Under the pieces are notes generated by a model. The model had not been told where the DNA came from. It saw only the letters and a program-made list of their open reading frames with translations, and made no database searches. From positions 173,861 through 237,860 of the forward strand of contig CAJTHM010000008.1 in assembly GCA_910576125.1 (NCBI GenBank): a stretch of 64,000 bases of DNA, in the 5' to 3' direction. The translations under genes and the position numbers were made by a program. Position 1 is the stretch's first letter, and each line of letters starts with the position of its first letter. Below, one piece after another: positions 8,571 to 17,484 of this stretch. The DNA comes from Lachnospiraceae bacterium. Its GTDB lineage: Bacteria; Bacillota; Clostridia; Lachnospirales; Lachnospiraceae.

Positions 8571-10304
8571 GTGGAAATCGCGGACGGTCAGACGGAACTG
8601 GATGAACTGACTGAGCCGGATACCTATGTGCTGGGCAGGGATACTAATGTAGGCTACGTCTGCTTTGAAAATGATTCCTCCATCGTGGAGGGCATTGCCA
8701 ATATCTTTCCCGTGTTCTTCTTTTTGGTAGCGGCCCTGGTGTGCATCACCACCATGAACAGGATGGTGGAGGAGCAGAGGACCCAGATCGGCGTGCTGAA
8801 AGCCCTTGGCTACGGCGAGGGCACCATTATGTCCAAATACATGATTTATTCCGGCCTGGCGGCGTTTTCCGGTTGTATCTTCGGCTTCTTTTTCGGGACC
8901 TGGGGCTTTCCGAAAGTCATATGGTTCTGCTATGGCCTTATGTATGACGCGGATCCCATTGCCTATGTGTTCAACTGGAAACTGGCAGCGGTGTCGCTGA
9001 CGGTATCGCTGCTTTGTTCCATCGGCACCACATGGCTCTCCTGCCGCATGGAACTGGCCCGGGTGGCGGCGGCCCTGATGCGTCCCAAGGCGCCGAAAGC
9101 GGGCAAGCGGGTGTTCCTGGAATACATTCCTTTCATATGGAAAAGGCTGGGCTTCCTGCGCAAGGTATCCCTGCGCAATATTTTCCGCTATAAGAAGCGC
9201 CTGTTCATGATGATAGTGGGCATCAGCGGCTGCACGGCGCTGCTGGTGACCGGTTTCGGCGTAAAAGATTCCATCGCTGACATCGGCGACAGGCAGTTCA
9301 ACGAGATACAGACCTATGATCTGACTCTGACTTTAAAGGAAAACGCAGATGAAAAGATGCGGGCCGAACTGGACGGGATGGAGGATATTTCCCGGTATTC
9401 CTGTGTCATGGAGAAAAATATGGATCTGGTCTCGGGAGCGGGGGTGAAATCCATCTATCTGGTGACCGGCACAGAGGAGGGGATGGCTCCTTTCCTGAAT
9501 CTTCATACCACGTCGGGGGAACAAATCGCGTATCCCGCTTTCGGCGAGGCAGTTATTTCCAATAAGCTGGCGGAGGATTATAATGTCCGGATCGGTGAAA
9601 TGATAACGCTCAGGGACAGCGATTTGAACGAGATGACTGTGAGAATATCGGGAATTTATGAAAATTATCTCTATAATTACGTGCATGTATCCGAAGAAAC
9701 CTGGACGGATCAGATGGGAGAGGAGCCGGAGCGCAAGACTGTCTATCTGAATCTGGTTCAGGCGCCGGAGGAGGAAAGCCCCATCCTCTCCGACAGGCTT
9801 ACCGATTATGAACTTTCCGCAGAGCTGATGCGGCTGGATCAGGTGGCGAATGTGAACGTGAGCTCGGACATGGTGGAGCGGATCGGCAGTATGCTCTCTG
9901 CCCTGGACATCATTGTGGCGGTAGTCATCCTGTGCGCGGCGGGACTGGCTTTCATCGTGCTCTACAACCTGACCAATATCAACATCACGGAGAGAATCAG
10001 GGAGATTGCCACGATTAAGGTGCTGGGCTTTTATAAGCGCGAGACGAACGCTTATGTGTTCCGGGAGAATGTGATGCTGACTGTACTTGGGACGATGATG
10101 GGGCTGGGGCTTGGGTTTCTGCTGCACCAGGTAGTCATGAATGAAATCCGGGTGGATATGATCGCTTTCTATATACACGTAAAACCGATAAGTTATGTCT
10201 ACAGCGCGCTGCTGACGATGCTGTTCGCCTGGATGGTGAACCTGGCCATGGGCGGCAGGCTGGAGGCTGTCAGTATGACGGAATCGCTGAAAAGCGTAGA
10301 TTGA
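8571..10304 (+). CDS. FtsX-type ABC permease, C-terminal part (frameshifted)
   Basis: This frame (577 residues from GTG 8571) opens with the last turn of the coiled coil. It then has an FtsX domain with three membrane segments (the stretch EEQRTQIGVLKALGY is typical) and a fourth leading into a second membrane-core-membrane unit beginning near the FRYKKRLFMMIVG segment. It ends in a second FtsX domain (ERIREIATIKVLGF). GTG 8571 has no convincing ribosome binding site, which supports its being the rear half of the preceding CDS and not a separate gene. The complete protein would form an exporter with the ATPase at 6207. Confidence 0.85.
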   Translation: MEIADGQTELDELTEPDTYVLGRDTNVGYVCFENDSSIVEGIANIFPVFFFLVAALVCITTMNRMVEEQRTQIGVLKALGYGEGTIMSKYMIYSGLAAFSGCIFGFFFGTWGFPKVIWFCYGLMYDADPIAYVFNWKLAAVSLTVSLLCSIGTTWLSCRMELARVAAALMRPKAPKAGKRVFLEYIPFIWKRLGFLRKVSLRNIFRYKKRLFMMIVGISGCTALLVTGFGVKDSIADIGDRQFNEIQTYDLTLTLKENADEKMRAELDGMEDISRYSCVMEKNMDLVSGAGVKSIYLVTGTEEGMAPFLNLHTTSGEQIAYPAFGEAVISNKLAEDYNVRIGEMITLRDSDLNEMTVRISGIYENYLYNYVHVSEETWTDQMGEEPERKTVYLNLVQAPEEESPILSDRLTDYELSAELMRLDQVANVNVSSDMVERIGSMLSALDIIVAVVILCAAGLAFIVLYNLTNINITERIREIATIKVLGFYKRETNAYVFRENVMLTVLGTMMGLGLGFLLHQVVMNEIRVDMIAFYIHVKPISYVYSALLTMLFAWMVNLAMGGRLEAVSMTESLKSVD

Positions 10305-10343
10305 TTCACAGGAGGATATGGGAAATGGAAAGGAACAGAAAAA

Positions 10344-11135
10344 ATGAGATTTGATATGCACTGTCACACGAAAGAGGGGTCGCTGGACGGCAAGGTGCCC
10401 ATAGAGGAATTCGCCGCTTCTTTACGGGAAAGGGGATTTGACGGGATGCTGGTCACGGACCACGATTCCTACAAAGGGTACCGCAGCTGGAAAGAGAGGC
10501 ATGCAGGTGCCCCCGATGGAGAGTTCCTGGTGCTGAAAGGCGTGGAGTATGACACCATAGACGCGGGACATATCCTGGTGATCATGCCGGAAGGGGTGCG
10601 GCTGAAGATTCTGGAGCTGCGGGGCCTGCCGGTACAGTTTTTGATAGATATCGTCCATAAGAACGGCGGGATTCTGGGGCCTGCGCACCCCTGCGGGGAG
10701 CGATACTTAAGCATCACCAATACCAGAAAGCACAGAAACCGCCTGGCTGTGATGGACAAATTTGATTTCCTGGAGGGCTTCAATGCCTGCGAGAGCCCCC
10801 AGAGCAATGCCACCGCCATGGAAATCGCCGCCAGATATGAAAAGCCTGTCTTCGGCGGCAGCGATGCCCACAAGGAGGACTGTGTGGGCTTCGCCTATAC
10901 GGAGTTTGAGGGGCGGATCGGCTGTGAGTCGGATCTGATCAGGCTGGTGAAGGAAAAAGGGCGGGAGGCCTGTACCTGCGGAGGGCAGTACTACATGGGC
11001 ACCACAAAGGAGAAGATAGGCAGGATGAACAGCCTGCTGGTGCAGTCTTTCTGGTTCTACAATCATCTGGCCAGCCTCCTGAGGGCCAGAAAGCGCAGAC
11101 GGGAGCTGGGCAAGCTCTATATCCGCATAAAGTGA
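10344..11135 (+). CDS. PHP-domain metal-dependent phosphoesterase
   Basis: The 263-residue protein has the PHP metal-binding signatures: DMHCHTKEGS at the N-terminus (HxH), TDHDS near residue 34, a GPAHPCG stretch near residue 113 and GSDAHKED near residue 170. PHP proteins use bound metals to hydrolyse phosphate esters such as small nucleotides; the substrate here is unknown. It starts 39 bases after the permease stop and may share the operon. A 9-codon reading frame beginning at ATG 10325 overlaps its start and could couple translation, though this is weak. Confidence 0.85.
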   Translation: MRFDMHCHTKEGSLDGKVPIEEFAASLRERGFDGMLVTDHDSYKGYRSWKERHAGAPDGEFLVLKGVEYDTIDAGHILVIMPEGVRLKILELRGLPVQFLIDIVHKNGGILGPAHPCGERYLSITNTRKHRNRLAVMDKFDFLEGFNACESPQSNATAMEIAARYEKPVFGGSDAHKEDCVGFAYTEFEGRIGCESDLIRLVKEKGREACTCGGQYYMGTTKEKIGRMNSLLVQSFWFYNHLASLLRARKRRRELGKLYIRIK

Positions 11136-11239
11136 CAAAAGCTACATGTTTGTTACAGAATTATTGCAAAAGAATGCTTTTCATTAAGCTTTCTTTTTCT
11201 GTAATTCATAAAATCTTAAGGTACATTTTAGCGATAGTG

Positions 11240-11248
11240 TGATATACT
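11240..11248 (+). promoter_or_regulatory. Extended -10 promoter of the propeller-SBP operon
   Basis: TGATATACT is an extended -10 element; the -35 region is weak. The predicted start site, about 11255, falls inside the left arm of the hairpin at 11246-11287. Confidence 0.5.
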
Positions 11249-11287
11249 CAATATGTAAAACGGCATCGTTTACATATTGAGTTTTTT
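11246..11287 (+). terminator. Perfect 14-bp hairpin followed by T-run, overlapping a promoter
   Basis: The arms ACTCAATATGTAAA (11246-11259) and TTTACATATTGAGT (11269-11282) are perfect inverted repeats around a 9-base loop, followed by five further Ts. It would end transcripts coming from the PHP gene. Because the downstream operon's own start site lies within the left arm, its transcript would carry only part of the stem. The dyad could instead be an operator. Confidence 0.6.
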
Positions 11288-11306
11288 ATAAAAGGAGTAT
11301 AAGAAA

Positions 11307-13592
11307 ATGAAGCTTATGAAAAAGAGTACGATCTGCCGGCGTTTTCTGGCGCTGGCCCTGGCGGCGGCCATGACATTTTCTCTGGCGGCCTGCGGCAATT
11401 CCTCAGGCGGCGGGACAGAGAAGAAAGAATGGGTCTGGGTACCGGAATTCATCACGATTGACGATGAGAGCGTTTCTTACTACGACATGCAGCTGGTAGG
11501 GGACGGGCTTTACTATCTCTCTTATAAGTGGGACGAGGCTACCGGGAAATCCTCCGAGAGCATCTGTAAATATTCCCTGACCGATGGGAATATCACGAAG
11601 ACTCCGCTGTCTTACGCGGAGGAGAAGATTTGGAATCTGAACGGGGGCGTTTTCGCCAAAGACGGCAGTCTGTACTCTGTGGCGCATGTCTATAGTGAGG
11701 ATTACAGCGTATCGGAAGTCTATCTGTGCAAGTTCGACGCCCAGGGCAATCAGCTATACGCGGAGGACATGACGGATTTGGTAGGTGATAGCTATGTGGA
11801 TTCCGTGGCGGTAGACGGAGAGGGGCGCATCTATGTGTCGGGGGACACCAAGGTCTGGCTGTTCGATGCGGAGGGCAGAAATCAGGGCACTATATCGCTG
11901 GATTCCGGCGGGATTCGGGCCATGGGCTGCAGCAAGGACGGCAAGATGTATGTCTGCTATTACGGCAATGACGGATACGAGCTGGCGGACATCGATTTTG
12001 AGGGAAAGAAAGTGGGCAGCACTTACGATAATTTCCCCAGCGGCAATAGTAACAGGCTGGTGCCCGGCATCGATAAGGATTTTCTTGTGCACGATGGCAG
12101 GACAGTGTATGAATATGACACCAAGAAGCAGGCGGCGGAAGAATTGTTCACATGGCTGGACAGCGATATCAACGGCAACTATGTGCAGAACTTCGGCGTG
12201 CTGGAGGATGGGCGCATCCTTGCCGTCACCATGGACTGGGAGACCAACGACAGCGGGATTTCGCTGCTGACGAAGAAGAAAGCCAGCGAGGTGCCCCAGA
12301 AAGAGACCATCGTCATCGGCAGCCTTAACGGCGGTTCCGATATCCAGTCCGCGGCGGTGAAGTTCAACAAATCCAGCGACAAGTACCATATCAGCATCCG
12401 GGGCTATCTGGATTACAACAGCTGGGACGGGAATGACTACGAGGCCTACGTGGCGGACGGCCTCAGCCGGATGAACAATGACATCACTTCCAATAACTGT
12501 CCCGACATTCTCGACTTAAGCGGCTTGAACATCAAACAGCTGGCTGCCAAGGGTGTCTTTGAGGATCTTGGAGGTTATCTGGACAAGAGCGACAAGCTGA
12601 GCCGTGAGGATTTCCTGGAAAATGTGCTGGAAGCCTATACCATAAACGGAAAGCTGATCAGCATTCCGTACAGCTTCCAGATACAGACCGTAGTAGGCAA
12701 GGGTTCGGATGTGGGAACGGATATGGGGTGGAGCATAGATGAATTGATTGCCTATGCGGATGCCCATCCGGATGCGCAGCTTTTCGATTATGTAAACAAG
12801 AACCAGATTATGATGTATCTGATGGTGTACAATGCGGATTCCTTTATCGACTGGAGCACCGGGGAATGCAGTTTCGATACGGACGAGTTCAAGAGCATCC
12901 TGAATTTCGTGAACCGGTTCCCGGACGAGGTGCAGTGGGATGAAGAGGATATGTCCACGCCCAACAAGATTCAGAAGGGAAATGTGCTCCTCTATGAGGC
13001 AAATATATATGACTTCCAGCAGATTCAGCTCTGCAATGAGATTTTCCAGGGCGACGCCTCCTATATCGGATACCCTACCATGGACGGCAGCGTGGGATGC
13101 ATGCTCTCTGCATCACAGGCCTACGCCATCACCTCCAAGGGCGGGAATAAGGACGGCGCGTGGGAGTTCATCGAAGGGTTTCTGGCAAAGGAAGAGAATC
13201 CTGACAGAGGTGTCAGTTATTTCGGCTTCCCCACGATGAAATCGAAACTGGATACCTTGGCGGAAGATGCCGTGAAAGTGGAATATCATACGGATGAGAA
13301 TGGGGAACTTATTCTGGACGAGAATGGCGAGGCTATCGTGATGGGCACAGGCGGCGGATTCTCCTACAGTGACGGCTGGAGCTATGATTACCGCATTCCT
13401 ACTCAGGAAGAGGTAGACCTTACCAGAACCTTGATGGAGCTGGCGAAGCCGGTGACTTATTCCCAGGGGGATGAAGTCCTGAATATCATCAATGAAGAAG
13501 CGGCTGCTTTCTACAAAGGGCAGAAGGGCGTGGACGAGGTGGCATCGGTCATCCAGAGCCGCATCAAGATTTACGTAGGCGAGAATAAATAA
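11307..13592 (+). CDS. Large sugar-type solute-binding lipoprotein with N-terminal propeller domain
   Basis: This 761-residue lipoprotein has a signal peptide ending in the lipobox LAAC, with the lipidated Cys at 29. Residues about 40-330 contain repeated short strands with D-G turns (DGEGRIYVSGDTKVWLFD, SKDGKMYVCYYG, EDGRILAVT), read as a beta-propeller. From about residue 333 a family 1 extracellular solute-binding domain follows (SAAVKFNKSSDKYHISI, then a WEFIEGFL segment near the C-terminus). Ordinary members of the binding family are about 420 residues, so roughly 300 residues are extra. It heads an operon with two sugar-type permeases and is a paralogue of the last gene at 18783. Confidence 0.85.
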   Translation: MKLMKKSTICRRFLALALAAAMTFSLAACGNSSGGGTEKKEWVWVPEFITIDDESVSYYDMQLVGDGLYYLSYKWDEATGKSSESICKYSLTDGNITKTPLSYAEEKIWNLNGGVFAKDGSLYSVAHVYSEDYSVSEVYLCKFDAQGNQLYAEDMTDLVGDSYVDSVAVDGEGRIYVSGDTKVWLFDAEGRNQGTISLDSGGIRAMGCSKDGKMYVCYYGNDGYELADIDFEGKKVGSTYDNFPSGNSNRLVPGIDKDFLVHDGRTVYEYDTKKQAAEELFTWLDSDINGNYVQNFGVLEDGRILAVTMDWETNDSGISLLTKKKASEVPQKETIVIGSLNGGSDIQSAAVKFNKSSDKYHISIRGYLDYNSWDGNDYEAYVADGLSRMNNDITSNNCPDILDLSGLNIKQLAAKGVFEDLGGYLDKSDKLSREDFLENVLEAYTINGKLISIPYSFQIQTVVGKGSDVGTDMGWSIDELIAYADAHPDAQLFDYVNKNQIMMYLMVYNADSFIDWSTGECSFDTDEFKSILNFVNRFPDEVQWDEEDMSTPNKIQKGNVLLYEANIYDFQQIQLCNEIFQGDASYIGYPTMDGSVGCMLSASQAYAITSKGGNKDGAWEFIEGFLAKEENPDRGVSYFGFPTMKSKLDTLAEDAVKVEYHTDENGELILDENGEAIVMGTGGGFSYSDGWSYDYRIPTQEEVDLTRTLMELAKPVTYSQGDEVLNIINEEAAAFYKGQKGVDEVASVIQSRIKIYVGENK

Positions 13593-13632
13593 TGCCTGCG
13601 GCCTGTGGAAACAGGCGGATGGGAGTTTAAGA

Positions 13633-14565
13633 GTGGCTAGATTTAAAAAAAGCGGGAAAGCGCCGAAAGTTTCCGCCGAAAAACATCATAGTAAGACGAC
13701 CAAAAGGATGCGCAAGATCAAGATTAGCTCGGGGGCGTATATTGCCCCCAGCTTTCTTGGGGTATTGGCTTTTTTCATCCTCCCTTTTCTGGTGGTCATT
13801 TACTATTCGCTGGTAGACAATCCGATTAGCGGAAATTTTGTGTTTCTGGATAATTTTTTCAGCATTGCAGGCAATACCGCGTTCCGGCGGGCCGTGAACA
13901 ACACGCTTACCTTTTCGGCAGTGGCAGTGCCTCTGGCAGTGGTGCTGTCTTTGCTGCTGGCAATTGTGCTGGAGGCGAAGCTCCCTTTCAGGAGCCAGTT
14001 TCGGACCTTTTTCTTAAGTCCCATGATGGTGCCGGTAGCTTCCATCGTGCTGATCTGGCAGGTGCTGTTCCATTACAACGGCGCTATCAACGAAGTGCTG
14101 GTGGCGCTGGGGGGCGGAAAAATCGACTGGCTGAAGTCGGATTACGCGCTGATTGTGGTGGTCATCCTGTTCTTGTGGAAGAATCTGGGATACAATATGA
14201 TTCTGTTCATGGCGGCCCTGGCCAGCATACCAAAGGATATCCTGGAAGTGGCGCAGCTGGAGAGCGCGAAGCCTCTCCAGACCTTTTTCTACATAAAGAT
14301 TCGGTATCTGTCCTCCACCCTGCTGTTCGTGACAATCATGTCGCTGATTAACTCTTTCAAGATATTCCGTGAGGTCTATCTGCTGACAGGGGATTATCCC
14401 TATGACTCCATCTACACGCTGCAGCATTTTATGAACAATAAGTTCAAATCCCTGGATTATCAGACATTGTCCGCGGCGGCGATTCTGATGTCCCTGGTGA
14501 TGATAGTGATTATCGGTATTCTTTTTGTCGCGGAGGACCGTTTCGGAAAGGATGTGGAAGGGTGA
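13633..14565 (+). CDS. Sugar ABC transporter permease, MalF/UgpA type
   Basis: This 310-residue membrane protein has about six hydrophobic segments and the inner-membrane-component loop near residue 206 (LEVAQLESAKPLQTFFYI), where the cytoplasmic ATPase docks. The basic N-terminal tail is about 30 residues long. The start is GTG 13633 with GGGAG upstream. It overlaps the next permease by 4 bases (GTGA), so the two are translationally coupled and should form a heterodimer that works with the solute-binding lipoprotein upstream. No ATPase is encoded nearby; a shared MsmX-like ATPase elsewhere is likely. Confidence 0.92.
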   Translation: MARFKKSGKAPKVSAEKHHSKTTKRMRKIKISSGAYIAPSFLGVLAFFILPFLVVIYYSLVDNPISGNFVFLDNFFSIAGNTAFRRAVNNTLTFSAVAVPLAVVLSLLLAIVLEAKLPFRSQFRTFFLSPMMVPVASIVLIWQVLFHYNGAINEVLVALGGGKIDWLKSDYALIVVVILFLWKNLGYNMILFMAALASIPKDILEVAQLESAKPLQTFFYIKIRYLSSTLLFVTIMSLINSFKIFREVYLLTGDYPYDSIYTLQHFMNNKFKSLDYQTLSAAAILMSLVMIVIIGILFVAEDRFGKDVEG

Positions 14566-15521
14566 AGAAGAGAGCGGAAAACATGCCGGAGGCTGTCCTG
14601 GACCCGAGAGAGCGGGACAGGAGGCTGGCCTTGCGCAGGAAAAGGTTCCAGACGGCGAAGATCGCTCTGGCTACCGTGGTGGCGGCGACTTTCGCGATAC
14701 TGTTCCTGATGCCCATTGTGCTGACTATCACAAATTCTTTCATGGCAGCCTCGGAGATTTCGGCCAACTATGGATCCATATTTGCCACCGATGCCAACGG
14801 CGGCAAAGTGTATATCGCGGAGAGGGTGAACCTGAAATTCATCCCCGATATGGTTTCTTTCAGCCAGTACAATACGGTGCTGTTCAAGAGTCCGGAGTAT
14901 CTGTTCAAATTCTGGAACTCCGTGATACTGGTGGGACCTATCGTGGTTTTCCAGCTGATGGTGGCGTCCCTGGCTTCCTATGGCTTTGCCAGATACCGTG
15001 GCAGAATCCGGGAGATTATCTTTTTCATGTACATCATCCTGATGCTGATGCCCTATCAGGTGACGCTGGTGCCCAACTATCTGGTCAGCGACTGGCTGAA
15101 CCTCTTGGATACCAACTGGGCCATCTGGCTGCCCGGCATATTCTCACCTTTTGCGGTGTTTCTGCTGACGAAGTTCATGCGCAGGATTCCGGAGTCGGTG
15201 CTGGAGGCGGCGCAGATAGACGGGGCGGGAGAATGGCAGATATACCGGAAGATATGCCTGCCCCTCTGTAAGGGTGCCATATGCTCCGCGGCCATTTTGG
15301 TGTTCATTGACTATTGGAACATGGTAGAACAGCCACTGATTCTGATGTCGGATCCGGAGCAGCATCCGCTGTCAGTATTCCTAAGCAAGATTAACGCAGG
15401 GGAAATCGGGCTGGCTTTTGCGGTGGCCACGATATACATGGTGCCCAGCCTGCTGATTTTCCTGTATGGAGAAGAATATCTGGTGGACGGAATTACGTAT
15501 CAGGGCGGCATTAAAGGTTAA
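14562..15521 (+). CDS. Sugar ABC transporter permease, MalG/UgpE type
   Basis: This 319-residue second permease of the importer has about six membrane segments and the ATPase-docking loop LEAAQIDGAGEWQIYRKI near residue 208. A longer extracytoplasmic loop lies between the first two membrane segments (about residues 65-115). GTG 14562 overlaps the stop of the preceding permease. The HlyD-like gene follows after 31 bases. Confidence 0.92.
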   Translation: MKKRAENMPEAVLDPRERDRRLALRRKRFQTAKIALATVVAATFAILFLMPIVLTITNSFMAASEISANYGSIFATDANGGKVYIAERVNLKFIPDMVSFSQYNTVLFKSPEYLFKFWNSVILVGPIVVFQLMVASLASYGFARYRGRIREIIFFMYIILMLMPYQVTLVPNYLVSDWLNLLDTNWAIWLPGIFSPFAVFLLTKFMRRIPESVLEAAQIDGAGEWQIYRKICLPLCKGAICSAAILVFIDYWNMVEQPLILMSDPEQHPLSVFLSKINAGEIGLAFAVATIYMVPSLLIFLYGEEYLVDGITYQGGIKG

Positions 15522-15552
15522 ATTCCATATAGCATAGAGGAGAGGAAAAGCG

Positions 15553-17463
15553 ATGAACGAGAACGGAAAGAAAAAAAGGGAATGGGTGAAGACAGCGGCC
15601 ATCATATTTTTGTCGGTGATGCTGGTCCTTACCTTTTTCTCCAACACCATCATGAACTATTCCCTGCCGGAGGTGGCCACGCAGTATGTGGAATCGGGGA
15701 CCATCACGGCCAAGATTCGCGGTTCAGGGGTAGTGGAGAGCGGAAATCCTTATAATGTGGAAGTAACGGAGTCCAGAAAGGTGTCCCAGGTGGCTGTGAA
15801 AGTGGGAGACCAGGTGGAGAAGGACGATGTGCTGCTGTATCTGGAGGATGCGGAGAGCGAAGAGTTGAAGACCGCCAGAGACGAGTTGGACAAGGCAAAG
15901 AGGGCATATACGGATGCTCTGCTCTCGACGGACATCACTTCTGCAGATATTCAGGCTGCCGACATGGGGATATCGGAGGAGAATTATCGCAATCAGATTA
16001 CGGCTGCGCAGAATGCGGTAACGGCTGCAGAAAATGCTTTGACTGCGGCGAAAAGGGAAGAAAAAGAGGCAAAAAAACTGGTGGACGAACTGCAGAATCA
16101 ATACGATGCATTTACGACCCAGATATCAATCACTCCGGAGAACAATGCTGATGTGACTGAGGAGACGAGAACTCGTGACGAGGCGAAAGCGGCGTGGGAC
16201 AATGCGGCGAAAGCAGCCTCGGACAGACAGAATGAACTGACTGCCATTAAGAACGAGGTGGCAGAGCTGGAATCCAAGATAGCTCTGGTAGAAAGCCAGC
16301 TCCCCAAACCGGAGCCTACAGCGAGTCCTGAACCAAATACCGATGAGGATGCCTCTCAGGAATCCGATGCGGTGCCAAAGCAGACGGAAGAGGACGGTGA
16401 GACAGACGGCTCGGAAGCGCAGAAAGGTCTGACCACCTTGAACGCAGAAGGAAATATTGCTGAATTGGAGCAAGAACTTGTGAGGCTTAACGATTTGCTG
16501 CGAGGGGCAACAGAAAGGGAAATCGCCGCCCAAAGGGCATATAACGATGCGAACCTGGAAGCCACCAAAAGAGAGGATGAATATAAGAGGGCAGAGCAGA
16601 GGCTGGAAGACAAAAAAAATGCTGGCAGCACCGAAGCCATTATCGCGAACTTGAAGAAGCAGCAGGGTGTCATAGAGGGACAAAAGAAACAGGCGGAGAT
16701 TGCATTGGCAGAGAAGACTTCCATCGTGACGGAGAGGGAGACGGCTCTTAGCGACAGGCAGAAAGATTTGGAGGAGTTGGCTGCGAGAATCGGCAAGGTA
16801 TCGGGACTGGAGGGCGCTCAGGAGGATGTGGAGAAAGCGCAGAAACGGGTGGATGAGCTGACGGAGAAGGCCATCGGAGCCACCATCACAGCCCCTGTAG
16901 CAGGCACAGTGACCAGCTTAAGCGTGGTAGCGGGAGAGAGCACCGAGCCCGGGACCCCTGTGGCAGTCCTGCAGCCCGCAGGCAAAGGATTCAGCATGAG
17001 TTTTTCCGTCACCAATGAGCAGGCCAAGCGGCTGTCCGTGGGAGATGTGGCGGATCTGGTGAATGCCTGGAGATATGACGACCTTAAGGTAACCCTTGCG
17101 AACATCAAGCCAGACCCCAGCGAGCCGAGCCAGAAGAAATTGCTGACCTTTGACGTTGACGGCGATGTGACCGCAGGACAGACCCTGAATGTGTCCGTAG
17201 GCCAGAAGAGCGCCAACTATGACCTGATTGTACCCAACAGCGCTATCCGCGAGGACAACAACGGTAAATTCATCCTGATCGTGGAATCAAAGCCCGGCCC
17301 TCTGAACACGCGCTACATTGCGACCCGCGTGGATGTGGAAGTGCTGGCAAGCGATGACACCCAGTCCGCAATCAGTGCCGCGCTGTACGGCTACGAATTT
17401 GTAATCACCACCTCCACCAAGCCTGTGGAGGCCGGAAAGCAGGTCAGACTGGCGGAAGGTTGA
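15553..17463 (+). CDS. HlyD/MacA-type membrane fusion (adaptor) protein
   Basis: This 636-residue protein has one N-terminal membrane segment (about residues 13-35). A split biotinyl-lipoyl-like domain follows: its first half is ESRKVSQVAVKVGDQVEKDD near residue 80, and its second half, ITAPVAGTVTSLSVVAGE, is near residue 445. About 340 residues of coiled-coil hairpin lie between, including an acidic Pro/Ser/Glu-rich stretch near 255-290. The C-terminal beta domain is of the adaptor type. Such adaptors normally serve MacB-type exporters. Here it sits inside an operon of import-type permeases and directly before a MacB-core protein that lacks an ATPase, which is unusual. Confidence 0.85.
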   Translation: MNENGKKKREWVKTAAIIFLSVMLVLTFFSNTIMNYSLPEVATQYVESGTITAKIRGSGVVESGNPYNVEVTESRKVSQVAVKVGDQVEKDDVLLYLEDAESEELKTARDELDKAKRAYTDALLSTDITSADIQAADMGISEENYRNQITAAQNAVTAAENALTAAKREEKEAKKLVDELQNQYDAFTTQISITPENNADVTEETRTRDEAKAAWDNAAKAASDRQNELTAIKNEVAELESKIALVESQLPKPEPTASPEPNTDEDASQESDAVPKQTEEDGETDGSEAQKGLTTLNAEGNIAELEQELVRLNDLLRGATEREIAAQRAYNDANLEATKREDEYKRAEQRLEDKKNAGSTEAIIANLKKQQGVIEGQKKQAEIALAEKTSIVTERETALSDRQKDLEELAARIGKVSGLEGAQEDVEKAQKRVDELTEKAIGATITAPVAGTVTSLSVVAGESTEPGTPVAVLQPAGKGFSMSFSVTNEQAKRLSVGDVADLVNAWRYDDLKVTLANIKPDPSEPSQKKLLTFDVDGDVTAGQTLNVSVGQKSANYDLIVPNSAIREDNNGKFILIVESKPGPLNTRYIATRVDVEVLASDDTQSAISAALYGYEFVITTSTKPVEAGKQVRLAEG

Positions 17464-17484
17464 GTGGGAAGGAAGGCAGTCCAT

